Under the pieces are notes generated by a model that worked only from the letters and a program-made list of their open reading frames with translations, made no database searches and was not told the origin of the DNA. From positions 372,001 through 436,000 of the forward strand of contig NZ_JACNME010000003.1 in the NCBI RefSeq assembly GCF_014270065.1: a stretch of DNA of 64,000 nucleotides, in the 5' to 3' direction. Numbering within the stretch: position 1 is the first letter of the stretch; every line of letters begins with the position of its first letter. This DNA comes from Quadrisphaera sp. RL12-1S. Lineage in GTDB: Bacteria > Actinomycetota > Actinomycetes > Actinomycetales > Quadrisphaeraceae. Positions 1 to 8,564 of the stretch are shown here, one piece after another. The translations under genes were made by a program, and so were the position numbers.

Positions 1-240
1 ACTCTGCTGGTGGCCCTGGGCTTCGCCAAGCAGACCTTCTGGACCAACCTCGTGCTCGGTCCGGCCCTCATGGGCTTCGGGCTGCTGGGCCTGCACCTTG
101 GTGGCGCGTACGGCGCGGCCCTGGGGCTGTCGCTGGCCCAGTGCGTGGTCACACCCATTCAGTGGATCATGGTGATCCGCCTGATGCGCCGGCACGGCTC
201 GGGCGACGACCTCGCCGCTTCCGAGGCCGCCACCGCCTGA
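1..240 (+). CDS. C-terminal end of a polysaccharide flippase (partial)
   Basis: The reading frame is open from base 1 and stops at 238-240, so only the last 79 residues are inside the window; the start lies upstream. The visible part has two hydrophobic stretches (around TNLVLGPALMGFGLLGLHLG and YGAALGLSLAQCVVTPIQWI) and ends in a short basic and acidic cytoplasmic tail. This is how the last two membrane segments of MATE/Wzx-type flippases look, and the neighbours are polymerase and glycosyltransferase genes. Such proteins move lipid-linked repeat units across the cytoplasmic membrane. The assignment rests on context and hydropathy, because no diagnostic motif is visible in this fragment; another polytopic transporter is possible. 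Confidence 0.6.
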   Translation, partial: TLLVALGFAKQTFWTNLVLGPALMGFGLLGLHLGGAYGAALGLSLAQCVVTPIQWIMVIRLMRRHGSGDDLAASEAATA

Positions 241-617
241 GCCGCCCCCGCCCCCCCGGGCAGGGGCGCGCGCCGACCAGCGTCGACCACCAGACCGGCC
301 CCCCTCGTGACCCTGTGCTCTGCGCACGCCGCAGCGTCAGGTCCTCCCGGAGCGCCAGGCTCCTGAGGCCACGACCGGTCCCCCGGACCTCACGGTGCGG
401 GCGGACCTGGCGCTGGCACCCTGCCCGCCTGCCGCCCCGCACGCGAGCCCCCGGACCTCCGTGCCGCACCCCCGCCCGGCAGGTGACCACGGTCAGGTGC
501 GGACGCACCGGCCCAGCGCGCCCGGACGCAGCTGACCGCGGTCACCTCCGGAGGTGACCGCGGTCAGCTGCGTCGAGGGGCCGGGCCGCGCGGGGGCGCG
601 CGGGGCCGCTCAGCGGG
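241..617. other. Convergent intergenic region, 377 bp
   Basis: No convincing gene is seen here: the open frames lack a ribosome-binding site and have shadow-like composition. The region separates two convergent genes (flippase on plus, polymerase on minus). It contains a perfect 50-bp palindrome at 525-574 and a degenerate copy of one palindrome arm at about 481-503. Confidence 0.7.
525..574. terminator. Perfect 50-bp palindrome, probable bidirectional terminator
   Basis: Both 25-base arms are exactly complementary around the centre TCC|GGA, with no mismatch and no spacer. The left arm begins GACGCAGCTGACCGCGG. It lies between the 3' ends of the flippase (stop at 240) and the polymerase (stop at 618), where a bidirectional terminator would be expected. 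No T-tract follows on either side, which is usual in very GC-rich actinobacteria. An imperfect copy of the right arm occurs about 70 bp to the left. Another reading is a binding site for a dimeric protein or a mobile extragenic palindrome. Confidence 0.6.
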
Positions 618-1994
618 TCACGACGACGACGGCGCGAGCTCGGCCGGTGGCGCGCTGCGCGCCTGCTGCCGGCGCAGCACCACCCGGCGCACCACGTCAC
701 CGCCGCCGATGCTGGAGAGCAGCCACACGAGGTAGGCCGTCTGCGGCTGCAGCAGCGCTCCGGAGAGCACCAGCACCATGGCCAGCATCGCCACCGGCAG
801 CACGGGCAGCGGAGCCCGGTCGAGCACGGCGAGCACGAGGAACAGCAGGACGAGGCCGCCGGCGATGAGCCCGTACTCGAAGAACAGCTTGGGGATGACG
901 CCGTAGAGCACGTCGTCGCCCCCGCCGTAGCGGTTGGAGGCCAGCAGGCGCTCGGTCATGCCGGCACCGGCACCGACGACGTTGCGCTGGGTCTCGGCCG
1001 CGAGGCCGCGCAGCACCTCGGTGTACGGCGAGACGAAGCGCGCGTAGCCGCTGGAGCCGGGCTCGGACAGCTCGTCCCGCCGGCTGAGCAGCGTGTCCGC
1101 CACGGGGGTCGCGAAGACCACCAGCACGCCGATGGCGCCGGCCAGCAGGTGCGCGGGCCGGACCAGCTTGGGGGCGCGGGCGAGCACCACGAGGCCGCCG
1201 ACGGCCAGCAGCACGACGCCCGTGCCGGACACCGCGGAGGCGACGCCGGCGAGCAGCACCGCCTGCTTCCACGCGCGGGCGCCGATGACCAGCCCCACGA
1301 GCACCGCCAGCGCCGCGTACTGCGAGAGGAAGGACGGCTCCAGCAGCACGAACGCGTTGGCCTTGCGGATGGGGTTGCCGTACCCGAGGGGGTTGTCGAA
1401 GTTGTAGAAGGGCACGATCCAGCCGGTGGGCACCCAGTCCTTGAGGTAGTCCGTGAAGCTCCACACCCCGACGACCTGGCTGACGAACTGCACCACGCCG
1501 ACCACGGACAGCACGAGCATCGTGCCGACGAAGGCCCGGGCCGCCGCCACCACGACGTCGCGGCCGGCCCGGCCGCCGGTGCTGAGCACCCACGGCAGGT
1601 AGACCACCACCAGCAGCAGGTACGAGGTCAGCGAGAAGTCCAGGCCGGCGATCGCGACGTAGGCGGTGGTGGCCAGGGTGGCCCCGACGGCCAGGAGGTA
1701 CAGCTCCCCGCGGAGCCTGTCGATGCGGAGCACGCCGCGGAAGAGCATCACCGCGGAGAACGCGTAGGCGAGCGGGATGCCCACCGAGATCGCGACGTCC
1801 TGGCCCGCCGGCACGCCGATGCGGTTGGTGAGCACGAGCAGCACCGTGAAGACGCTGACGATGCGCAGGTCCGTGCGGGTGGGACGGACCTCGTCGACGG
1901 GGTGCAGGTGGGGCGCGGCGTCCTCGGACCGGGTTGGGCGCGCGGCCGCCGGGCCCCGCACGGCCCGGGCCAGCGCCGCCGCGGTGGCGCTCAC
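618..1994 (-). CDS. O-antigen polymerase/ligase-like membrane protein
   Basis: A 458-residue polytopic protein with about ten to twelve hydrophobic segments between residues 40 and 440 and a large polar loop near residues 285-350 (DELSEPGSSG...YTEVLRG). This topology is typical of Wzy polymerases and WaaL/O-antigen ligases, which join polyprenyl-linked repeat units on the outer face of the membrane. A Wzy-like feature is the run PFYNFDNPLGYGNPIRK around residue 195, in a periplasm-side-type loop. The GTG start at 1994 overlaps the stop of the upstream glycosyltransferase as GTGA, so the two are translationally coupled. Sequence alone does not tell polymerase from ligase; a second polymerase-like gene lies at 45800. 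Confidence 0.7.
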   Translation of the reverse strand: MSATAAALARAVRGPAAARPTRSEDAAPHLHPVDEVRPTRTDLRIVSVFTVLLVLTNRIGVPAGQDVAISVGIPLAYAFSAVMLFRGVLRIDRLRGELYLLAVGATLATTAYVAIAGLDFSLTSYLLLVVVYLPWVLSTGGRAGRDVVVAAARAFVGTMLVLSVVGVVQFVSQVVGVWSFTDYLKDWVPTGWIVPFYNFDNPLGYGNPIRKANAFVLLEPSFLSQYAALAVLVGLVIGARAWKQAVLLAGVASAVSGTGVVLLAVGGLVVLARAPKLVRPAHLLAGAIGVLVVFATPVADTLLSRRDELSEPGSSGYARFVSPYTEVLRGLAAETQRNVVGAGAGMTERLLASNRYGGGDDVLYGVIPKLFFEYGLIAGGLVLLFLVLAVLDRAPLPVLPVAMLAMVLVLSGALLQPQTAYLVWLLSSIGGGDVVRRVVLRRQQARSAPPAELAPSSS

Positions 1995-3067
1995 GCGGCG
2001 CGCCCGGACCGGGCGGCGCGGCGCAGCAGCGAGCTCACGCCCCGCCAGAACCCCACGCCCCAGCCGACCTGCATGGCCGCCAGCGCCAGCGGGATCGCGG
2101 CGCGGTCGGCGTCGGCGGGCGCCGACCTGCCGATGCGCGAGCCGACGGCTGCGACGCCGGCGGCGTAGGGCGCGACGGCGACCAGCGCGAGGCCCGGTCG
2201 GCGCAGGCCGAGCACGGCGGCACCGGCGAGGTAGGCGACGAGCAGCGGGGGCGCCAGGTGGCGCAGCTTGAGGCTGCCGGGGTGGCGCAGCGCGACGCCG
2301 GGCTTGCCGGTCCCGTAGCGGCGGTACTGCTTGTACAGCGCGCCGACGGTCTCGCGGGAGTCCCAGTCGATGGCCAGCGCCGGGTCGAAGAGGATCTCGC
2401 CGCGTCGGCGCAGCCGCTGGTCGAACTCGAAGTCCTCGTTGTTGGCGATCTCGGTGTCCCAGCCGCCCAGCTGGCGCACCAGCTCGGTGGGGTAGCAGCC
2501 GAACGGCACGTGGTCGACCACCTGCTCCTGCGTCCCCCAGTGGTAGGTGGACCCGCCCACCGCCAGCTTGGAGTTCAGGACGGCGGCCACGGCGCGCCCG
2601 ACGGGCGTGCGCCCGACGGCCGTCTTGCGGCCCCCCACCGCGGCCCAGCGGCCCTCGCGCAGCCGCTCCACCGCATGGGCGAGGTAGCCGTCGCTGATGG
2701 TGGAGTGCGCGTCGACGCGGACCAGCCAGCGGCCGCGGGCGCGGGCGAGGCCGGCGTTCAGGCTCACCGGGATGGACGGGACCGGCTGGTGCACCACCAC
2801 CACGCGCGGGTCGCGCTCGGCCAGGGCCTCCAGCAGCTCGGTGGTGCCGTCGGTGGAGCCGTTGTCGACGACGACGACCTCGAAGTCGACCCCCTGCTGC
2901 GCCAGGACGGATCCCAGGCAGCGCTCGATGGAGCCGCGCTCGTCCCGGGCGGGCACGAGCACCGTGACCTCGACGGTCGGTGCGGCCGCGCCGGGCTGCG
3001 GGGTGGTGGCGCCCTGCGCTCGGGGTGCCGGTCCGCCCGGGGGGGCGGTCTCGGTCAGGGCGCTCAC
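1991..3067 (-). CDS. Glycosyltransferase family 2, ExoA-like
   Basis: A 358-residue GT-A enzyme. The start GTG at 3067 is preceded by GAGGAGGTGCGC, a strong ribosome-binding site; a longer frame reaching 3256 has no such signal. The N-terminal 30 residues are Pro/Ala-rich. The GT2 core follows: VTVLVPARDE, VVVVDNGSTDGT, a metal-binding-type VDAHST, and NNEDFEFDQRLRRRG as the ED acceptor-site motif. Two to three hydrophobic segments close the protein, suggesting membrane association. The motif order resembles ExoA of succinoglycan synthesis. Its 3' end overlaps the polymerase gene by 4 nt, so the pair forms a short operon for adding a sugar and then polymerising. Confidence 0.85.
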   Translation of the reverse strand: MSALTETAPPGGPAPRAQGATTPQPGAAAPTVEVTVLVPARDERGSIERCLGSVLAQQGVDFEVVVVDNGSTDGTTELLEALAERDPRVVVVHQPVPSIPVSLNAGLARARGRWLVRVDAHSTISDGYLAHAVERLREGRWAAVGGRKTAVGRTPVGRAVAAVLNSKLAVGGSTYHWGTQEQVVDHVPFGCYPTELVRQLGGWDTEIANNEDFEFDQRLRRRGEILFDPALAIDWDSRETVGALYKQYRRYGTGKPGVALRHPGSLKLRHLAPPLLVAYLAGAAVLGLRRPGLALVAVAPYAAGVAAVGSRIGRSAPADADRAAIPLALAAMQVGWGVGFWRGVSSLLRRAARSGRAA

Positions 3068-3291
3068 GCGCACCTCCTCGGTGGAGACGGGGATCAGCGG
3101 AGAATCTACGCGGCTGCGCCGTGGCCCGTCTGCCGCGAACGGCCCGGTCGGGTGACGCGGCCCTGCCGCAACGTCAACCTCTCGGCCGAGGGACGGTACG
3201 GTCGACCCGGGGCACGCAGGCGTGCTCGGACTGACCCGCGGCCGGGTCCTACGCACCGGCCGAACCGAGAAGGCCCGAGGAAGGACTGCAC

Positions 3292-4212
3292 GTGGCGCTG
3301 AGGGTGGTGTACCGCTCCTGGGGCGGTGAGAACGAGAAGGACAGGCCCGAGGGCTACAGCAAGCTGACGTGCCTGCTCTCCTTCCTGCGCGCGGCGCAGG
3401 CGGCCCGCGCGGACGTCGTCTTCCTCAACGACGGACCGGTGGCGGCCGAGCTGCGGGCCCTCATGGACGGCGCGGGACGCGTGGTGGAGCTGGACGGCGC
3501 CGGCATGCGCGGCTCCTACTGGGGCGCCATCACCCTCGCCGTCGACTCGGACTGGTCCGACGACGACGTCGTGTGGTTCAGCGAGGACGACTACCTGTAC
3601 CACCCGGAGGCCTTCACGGCGCTGGTCGCGGCGGCGGACGGCCCCGAGTCCGTGCCGGCGCAGTACTTCGGCCTGTACGGCTCCACGCCCGACCGCACCG
3701 TGCACGGACCGGACGAGCCGCCGTCGGAGCCGCCGCCGGGCTGGGTGCAGCTGGGCCCGTTCCGCAGCGAGGGCCGCGACTGGGTCCGCATCCAGAGCAC
3801 CACCTCCAGCCTCGGCGTGCGCCTGGGCGCGCTGCGCGAGGACAAGGGGATCTTCCGGCTCTGCATGGTCCCCCACAAGAACATGCTGCGCGACCACGAC
3901 ACCTGCGTGGTGGTGCAGGGCTTCAGCCCCTACCGCCCGTACGACCTGCTGCACCCGCTGTACGAGCGCGGGCGCAGCCTCAAGATGCGCGTGCGCGACG
4001 GCCTCATCCTGCCGTTCCTGCTGGCCACGGTGGTGCGAGCGCTCAGCCGCCGCCCGAGCCGGCGCCGCACGTTCCTCGCGGTGGAGCCGAACCTGGCCAC
4101 CCACCTGGAGGAGATGCGCATCGCCACCGGGACCGACTGGGACGCCGTCTCGGCCCAGGCGCGCGCCTGGGGCGTCGAGCGCGGGCTGGTCTCGGACCGC
4201 GCCAGCGCCTGA
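3292..4212 (+). CDS. Uncharacterised EDDYLY glycosyltransferase-like protein, copy 1
   Basis: A 306-residue soluble protein. The GTG start has GAGGAAGGA 5 nt upstream. The N-terminus reads LRVVYRSWGGEN, followed by an alpha/beta pattern ending each strand in acidic turns (DVVFLNDGP; VVWFSEDDYLY near residues 95-103). The EDD run sits where GT-A enzymes place the metal-binding DxD. A second conserved block is MVPHKNMLRDHD (residues about 191-202), with a basic C-terminal region. I infer a GT-A fold glycosyltransferase; the sugar is unknown. A clear paralogue is at 12374-13327 with the same blocks. It stands alone between a divergent GT2 gene and a strong hairpin. Confidence 0.6.
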   Translation: MALRVVYRSWGGENEKDRPEGYSKLTCLLSFLRAAQAARADVVFLNDGPVAAELRALMDGAGRVVELDGAGMRGSYWGAITLAVDSDWSDDDVVWFSEDDYLYHPEAFTALVAAADGPESVPAQYFGLYGSTPDRTVHGPDEPPSEPPPGWVQLGPFRSEGRDWVRIQSTTSSLGVRLGALREDKGIFRLCMVPHKNMLRDHDTCVVVQGFSPYRPYDLLHPLYERGRSLKMRVRDGLILPFLLATVVRALSRRPSRRRTFLAVEPNLATHLEEMRIATGTDWDAVSAQARAWGVERGLVSDRASA

Positions 4213-4224
4213 CGGACCACTGCC

Positions 4225-4260
4225 ACGAGGGCCCCGTACCAGCTGGTCCGGGGCCCTCGT
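4225..4260. terminator. Bidirectional hairpin between convergent genes
   Basis: The arms ACGAGGGCCCCG (4225-4236) and CGGGGCCCTCGT (4249-4260) are perfectly complementary over 12 bp. The loop contains a further self-complementary ACCAGCTGGT. It lies 13 bp after the stop of the EDDYLY gene and 8 bp after the stop of the convergent GH26 gene, so it can terminate both. Confidence 0.8.
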
Positions 4261-4267
4261 CGTGGGG

Positions 4268-5416
4268 TCACCAGGTGAGGCTGGTGTACATCGCCTGCGA
4301 CTGCGGCATGCGGGTGCCCCGGCCGACCAGGAGCCACTGGTCCGGGACCTTCTCGCCCTGCATCACCACGTTGAACTGCACCTCGTACAGCAGCTGGCCG
4401 GCGCCGGTGCCGCCGTGGCGGCCGAAGAACTCGTTCATGCGCCGGACGAAGACGGGCAGGTCACCCTCCTCGGCGTTGCCCGACCACTCCGAGACGGCCA
4501 GCGGCAGGCCCACGCTCTTCGCGAAGTCGAGGTGCCCCTGCAGGCCCTTGGGGGCGCCCCACTCGTCGCGCAGCACCATCGACGCCTCCCAGCCCGCGTC
4601 GGAGCCCACGGAGGGGAACTGGTTGTAGTAGTCGACGCTCATGACGTCCACCTGGCCCTGGCCCGGGTACAGCGTGCGCCAGTCGAACCCGGCGTCACCC
4701 GCCTTCGCGTCCCGCACCGACTCGCGGTTCAGGCACATGACCAGCTGGGCGGCGGGGAAGACCTCCTGCTGGAGGGCCCGGTAGCGGCGCCAGGCCGTCT
4801 TGAAGTCCTCGACCTCCTTCGAGCGGACCCGCCAGCCGTACCAGTTGCCGTTCAGCTCGTGGGCGAACCGGAGGTACATCGTGGCCGTGCGGGTGCCCCA
4901 CGCCTCGCGGAGCGCGGTGAGCGACTTCCGCCAGCGGCCGTCGTAGGCGCCCCGCGCGGCCCGCGCCCAGGACTCGCCCTCCGCGGAGTCGATGGCACCG
5001 ACCGCCACGTCGAGCGGCTTGGTCCAGCTCGAGTACTCCGCGCCGGGCTGCAGCGTGTACAGCGCCAGCATCGCCTCGTTGTTGTCGAACCACGTGGCGG
5101 AGACGTCGAGGTCCTTGCCGCGGGCGGCGGCGTAGGAGCCGTCGGCCACGCCCTCCCCCGCCGCTCCGGACATCCACGGCGCGGGCGCGACGGCGGTCTC
5201 GGTCGGCGAGGGCGCCGTGGCGGGGGTCTGGCCGGGGGCCTCGGCGGCCGTCTCGTCACCGGCGCCGAGCACGCGCACGCCGGTCCAGGCGGCCAGGCCC
5301 GCCGCGGCGAGCGCGCCCGCTCCCAGGCCGAGGGCGCGGCGGCGGGAGGGGTGGTGCGGCTCGGGCGGCGAGGAGGCCGCGGGCCTCTCGGACGTGGACG
5401 GCGGCGTGGCGGCCAT
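4268..5416 (-). CDS. Secreted GH26-type glycoside hydrolase, copy 1
   Basis: A 382-residue exported protein. Residues 1-60 carry a twin-arginine-type leader (SRRRALGLGAG followed by an Ala-rich hydrophobic segment), then a Thr/Pro/Ala linker. The catalytic domain has RFAHELNGNWYGW (general acid/base Glu near residue 188) and AVSEWSG (nucleophile Glu near residue 309), the pattern of GH26 beta-mannanases and related endo-glycanases. The ATG at 5416 has GGGGGAT 8 nt upstream. Substrate cannot be told from sequence; in a polysaccharide locus it may trim or release the polymer. It shares motifs throughout with 11176-12279. Another clan GH-A family is the main alternative. Confidence 0.8.
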   Translation of the reverse strand: MAATPPSTSERPAASSPPEPHHPSRRRALGLGAGALAAAGLAAWTGVRVLGAGDETAAEAPGQTPATAPSPTETAVAPAPWMSGAAGEGVADGSYAAARGKDLDVSATWFDNNEAMLALYTLQPGAEYSSWTKPLDVAVGAIDSAEGESWARAARGAYDGRWRKSLTALREAWGTRTATMYLRFAHELNGNWYGWRVRSKEVEDFKTAWRRYRALQQEVFPAAQLVMCLNRESVRDAKAGDAGFDWRTLYPGQGQVDVMSVDYYNQFPSVGSDAGWEASMVLRDEWGAPKGLQGHLDFAKSVGLPLAVSEWSGNAEEGDLPVFVRRMNEFFGRHGGTGAGQLLYEVQFNVVMQGEKVPDQWLLVGRGTRMPQSQAMYTSLTW

Positions 5417-5833
5417 CGGTGGGATCCCCCTGGTCTGCGGGTGCGGGTGCGGGTGCGGGTCTGCGGGTGGTGCTGCTGGTCGGGGTTCGCAGCGACGCGC
5501 CGGGCGGACTGGCGGTGCTGCGGCGGGGCGGGTCGGGGACGGCGGTCCCTCGGAGCCGCTCGCGCGCTCGAGGGCGCAGGAGCTGCGCTGGCGCGGGCGG
5601 GGCTCGCGCCGAGCGCGGCGCCGCGTCCCCCCATGGTCGCCCACCGGGGGCCGAGCGGGCGACCCGCCACGGCGGGACCAGGGCACCCACTCCCCGTCTC
5701 GCGTAGCGTTCGGCGCGCGGTGGGGGTTCCCGCAGCCCCGCGACGGTCCCCAGCGCTCCGCCGATCGGGTGGCCGCTGTCACGCAGCGCCCCCGGACGAC
5801 CGCATCCCGCCCGGCAGGCCCCTTGGAGGACCG
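5417..5833. other. Divergent intergenic region, 417 bp
   Basis: The region separates the minus-strand GH26 gene from the plus-strand GT2 gene, so it should hold two promoters. No gene with a ribosome-binding site is seen. It contains the hexamer repeat at 5436-5460 and a TAGCGT hexamer at about 5704-5709, a possible -10 element for the plus-strand gene. Confidence 0.5.
5436..5460. repeat. Tandem hexamer repeat TGCGGG x4
   Basis: Four consecutive copies of TGCGGG end in T and are followed, after a C, by one more near copy. The run begins about 20 bp upstream of the GH26 start codon, in its 5' leader. Slippage here could change leader length. Read on the minus strand it is C-rich (CCCGCA). Confidence 0.8.
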
Positions 5834-6790
5834 GTGCCCCCCCAGACGTCGCAGCCCGACCCGCTCACCACCCTCGAGGGGGTGGAGCTGGTGGTGGTCG
5901 CCTACCGCAGCCGCGCCCAGGTCGAGCAGATGCTGGCCGGGCTCCCGGCGGACCTGCCCCTCGTCGTCGTCGACAACTCCGACGGCTCCGACGGGCTGCG
6001 GGGCGTGGTGGAGGCGCGGCAGCACGGGCGCTACCTGGCCGGCGGTGGCGTGGGCTTCGCCCGCGCCGCCACGCGCGGGGCCCTGAGCTCCACCGCGGAG
6101 GTGGTCCTCTTCGTCAACCCGGACGTGCGCCCCACCCCCGCGCACCTGGCGGCGGTGGTCGCCGACGTCCGCGCCGACCCGGCGCTGGCCGCCAGCGCCG
6201 CCTGCATCGTCGACGCCGACGGGCCCGAGGCGGGCAGGCCCCAGATCGGCTGCGGCGGGTGGGAGCCCACGGTCCGCCGCGTGGCCGCGCACGCGGCCGG
6301 GCTGCACAAGCGGCTGCCCACGGCGGGGGTGTACGCCAAGCCGCTGGCCAACCAGCCGCTGCGGGTGGACTGGGTCAGCGGCGGCTGCATGGCCGTGCGC
6401 CGCGAGGTGTTCGAGCGCCTCGGCGGGTTCGACACCGACTTCTACGTCTACAACGAGGACATGGCCTTCGGGCGCGCCGCCCGCGCCGCCGGCCTGCACG
6501 AGGTGCTGCGCACCGACGTGCTCGTCCCGGGGTCCAGCGGCGGCTCCGGGGCGCCCAGCCTCGAGATGATGCGGCTGCGCGGGGCGTCGATGGCCCGCTA
6601 CGTGCGCAAGCACCACGCGCTGGCGCCGGCCCTGGCCATGAGGGCTCTCACGGCCGCCGGCTACGCCGTGCGGGCCGCCGAGCAGGTGGCGAAGGGCGAC
6701 CGCCGGCGGGCGCGCGAGCACTGGGCGTACGCGGTGGGCGCGGCGACGGCGACGGCGACCGTCGGCGGGCGCGTCGTCACGCGCGGCTGA
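5834..6790 (+). CDS. Glycosyltransferase family 2, rhamnosyltransferase-like
   Basis: A 318-residue GT-A enzyme. The GTG at 5834 follows GGAGGA by 3 nt; the same frame is open far upstream only as a shadow of the GH26 gene. Motifs in order: ELVVVAYRSR near residue 18, VVVDNSDGSDG, VLFVNPDVRP (the NPD metal-binding site), WVSGGCMAVRREVFE, GGFDTDFYVYNEDMAFGRR-type ED motif (here YNEDMAFGRAAR). This arrangement is usual in bacterial rhamnosyltransferases that use dTDP-L-rhamnose, which would fit the rml genes at the right edge. It stands alone and is followed by a hairpin. Confidence 0.85.
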   Translation: MPPQTSQPDPLTTLEGVELVVVAYRSRAQVEQMLAGLPADLPLVVVDNSDGSDGLRGVVEARQHGRYLAGGGVGFARAATRGALSSTAEVVLFVNPDVRPTPAHLAAVVADVRADPALAASAACIVDADGPEAGRPQIGCGGWEPTVRRVAAHAAGLHKRLPTAGVYAKPLANQPLRVDWVSGGCMAVRREVFERLGGFDTDFYVYNEDMAFGRAARAAGLHEVLRTDVLVPGSSGGSGAPSLEMMRLRGASMARYVRKHHALAPALAMRALTAAGYAVRAAEQVAKGDRRRAREHWAYAVGAATATATVGGRVVTRG

Positions 6791-6826
6791 CGCCCGCAGG
6801 ACGCCACGGGGCTGCCGGACGGTCGC

Positions 6827-6863
6827 CCGGAGCGCCGCAGGTCAGCGGCGCCGGGCGCTCCGG
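6827..6863 (+). terminator. Hairpin downstream of the GT2 gene
   Basis: The arms CCGGAGCGCC (6827-6836) and GGCGCTCCGG (6854-6863) are perfectly complementary over 10 bp with a 17-nt loop. It lies 37 nt after the stop at 6790 and before the leader of the next gene. Confidence 0.6.
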
Positions 6864-6990
6864 CAGACGTGTGACGCGCGGACCCGCGCTCACCCGTCCG
6901 CCCCACCGGAGCGGCGAGACGTCCGTCACGGCCCGTTAGCGTGGGCGCCGATCTGCACGACGAACCACGACACGCGGGGGCCGCAGCACC

Positions 6991-8016
6991 ATGAAGATCC
7001 TTGTGACCGGCACCGAGGGCTACCTGGGCTGCCTCCTGGCGCCGCTCCTGGTCGAGGACGGCCACGACGTCACGGGCCTGGACACCGGCTACTACAAGCA
7101 CGGCTGGCTCTACAACGGCGTGACCAGCACGGTCGCCACGATCGCGAAGGACATCCGCGACGTGCAGGTCGAGGACCTGCGCGGCTTCGACGCCGTGGTG
7201 CACATGGCCGAGCTGAGCAACGACCCGCTGGGCGACCTGCTGGGCGAGGTCACCTACGACGTGAACCACAAGGGCTCGGTGCGCCTGGCCACCGTGGCCA
7301 AGGAGGCCGGTGTCGGCCGGTTCGTCTACATGTCGAGCTGCTCGGTGTACGGCGTGGCGGACGGCACGGTCGACGAGACCAGCCCGGTGAACCCGCAGAC
7401 CGCCTACGCGATCTGCAAGGCGCGCGTCGAGCGCGACGTCGCCCCGCTGGCGGACGAGACCTTCGCCCCGACCTTCCTGCGCAACGCCACCGCCTTCGGC
7501 GCCAGCCCGCGCATGCGCTTCGACATCGTGCTCAACAACCTCGCCGGCCTGGCGTGGACCACGGGCAAGATCGCCATGAACAGCGACGGCACCCCGTGGC
7601 GCCCGCTGGTGCACGGCCTGGACATCGCCCAGGCGATCCGCCGGGTGCTCACCGCGCCGGTCGAGGCCGTGCGCGGCGAGGTGCTCAACGTCGGCTCGGA
7701 GGAGCAGAACTACCAGGTCCGCGACATCGCCGAGAAGGTCGCCGCGGCGTTCCCGGGCTGCGAGCTGAGCTTCGGCCCGCCCAGCGCGGACAACCGCTCC
7801 TACAAGGTGAACTTCGACAAGATCAAGAAGGTCCTGCCGGACTTCGAGTGCCAGTGGGACGCCGCCCGCGGCGCCCAGCAGCTGCACGACGTCTTCGAGG
7901 CGATCCAGCTGGACGAGGCCACGTTCAACGGCCGCGGCCACACCCGCCTCAAGCAGCTCGAGCACCTGCTGAGCACCGGCCAGATCGACGCAGAGCTGTT
8001 CTGGACCAGCAAGTGA
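6991..8016 (+). CDS. NAD-dependent nucleotide-sugar epimerase/dehydratase (extended SDR)
   Basis: A 341-residue extended short-chain dehydrogenase. The N-terminus MKILVTGTEGYLG carries the GxxGxxG nucleotide-binding motif; YMSSCSVYG supplies the catalytic Ser region and the Tyr/Lys pair is in TAYAICKARVE. The ATG at 6991 is about 50 nt downstream of a TAGCGT hexamer (6936-6941). It heads a three-gene set joined by GTGA overlaps with an RmlC-like epimerase and a SAF-domain dehydrogenase. The substrate is probably an NDP-4-keto sugar, but which nucleotide is not visible; rfbF elsewhere in the window suggests a CDP-sugar. It is not a standard GalE by neighbourhood. Confidence 0.75.
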   Translation: MKILVTGTEGYLGCLLAPLLVEDGHDVTGLDTGYYKHGWLYNGVTSTVATIAKDIRDVQVEDLRGFDAVVHMAELSNDPLGDLLGEVTYDVNHKGSVRLATVAKEAGVGRFVYMSSCSVYGVADGTVDETSPVNPQTAYAICKARVERDVAPLADETFAPTFLRNATAFGASPRMRFDIVLNNLAGLAWTTGKIAMNSDGTPWRPLVHGLDIAQAIRRVLTAPVEAVRGEVLNVGSEEQNYQVRDIAEKVAAAFPGCELSFGPPSADNRSYKVNFDKIKKVLPDFECQWDAARGAQQLHDVFEAIQLDEATFNGRGHTRLKQLEHLLSTGQIDAELFWTSK

Positions 8017-8564
8017 GGATCGAGACCACCCCCATCGCGGGGGTGGCGATCGTCCGCATCGAGCCGCACACCGACGAGCGCGGGTTCTTCGCCCGCTCCT
8101 TCGACAGGGCGGCCTTCGCCGAGGCCGGGCTCGACACCGAGCTCGTCCAGGCGAACATCTCCTTCAACAGGCGGGCCGGCACGCTGCGCGGCATGCACTA
8201 CCAGCTGCCCGTGGCCCCGGAGGCCAAGCTCGTGCGCTGCACCCGGGGTGCGCTGCTGGACCAGATCGTGGACGTCCGCCCGGACTCCCCCACGTACCTG
8301 CAGCACGTCTCGGTGGAGCTGACCGCGGACAACCACGTGGCGCTGTACGTGCCGCCGATGTTCGCCCACGGGTTCATCACCCTCGTGGACGACACCGAGG
8401 CCACCTACAACGTCTCCGCGCCCTACACCCCGGGCGTGGAGCGCGGCCTGCGCCACGACGACCCCGACCTCGGCCTGTCCTGGCCGGTGCCGGTGGCCGT
8501 CATCTCCGACAAGGACGCCTCCTGGCCCCTGCTGGCCGAGAACGGCGGAAAGGCCCCTTCGTGA
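8013..8564 (+). CDS. RmlC-like dTDP-4-dehydrorhamnose 3,5-epimerase homologue
   Basis: A 183-residue cupin of the RmlC family. The GTG start forms a GTGA overlap with the upstream epimerase. Motifs: DERGFFARSFD near residue 20, QANISFNRRAGTLRGMHYQ (catalytic His in the RGMHYQ block), and YVPPMFAHGFITLVDDTEA. These enzymes epimerise C3 and/or C5 of 4-keto-6-deoxy sugars. A second, shorter-motif RmlC at 63169 sits with rmlD and is the better candidate for L-rhamnose synthesis, so this copy more likely acts on the unusual sugar made by its two coupled neighbours. Confidence 0.85.
   Translation: MRIETTPIAGVAIVRIEPHTDERGFFARSFDRAAFAEAGLDTELVQANISFNRRAGTLRGMHYQLPVAPEAKLVRCTRGALLDQIVDVRPDSPTYLQHVSVELTADNHVALYVPPMFAHGFITLVDDTEATYNVSAPYTPGVERGLRHDDPDLGLSWPVPVAVISDKDASWPLLAENGGKAPS

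Noticed and set aside
1149-2168. Long plus-strand open frame opposite the polymerase and GT2 genes
   Set aside because: It is antisense to two well-supported genes, lacks a ribosome-binding site and has the His/Gln/Arg-rich composition of a high-GC shadow frame.
4262-5833. Upstream part of the long plus-strand frame continuing into the GT2 gene
   Set aside because: It is antisense to the GH26 gene; the ribosome-binding site and family start place the real start at 5834.
8013-8564. Calling this gene the rhamnose rmlC
   Set aside because: Its operon partners are an SDR and a SAF-domain dehydrogenase and not rmlA/B/D; the copy at 63169 overlaps rmlD.
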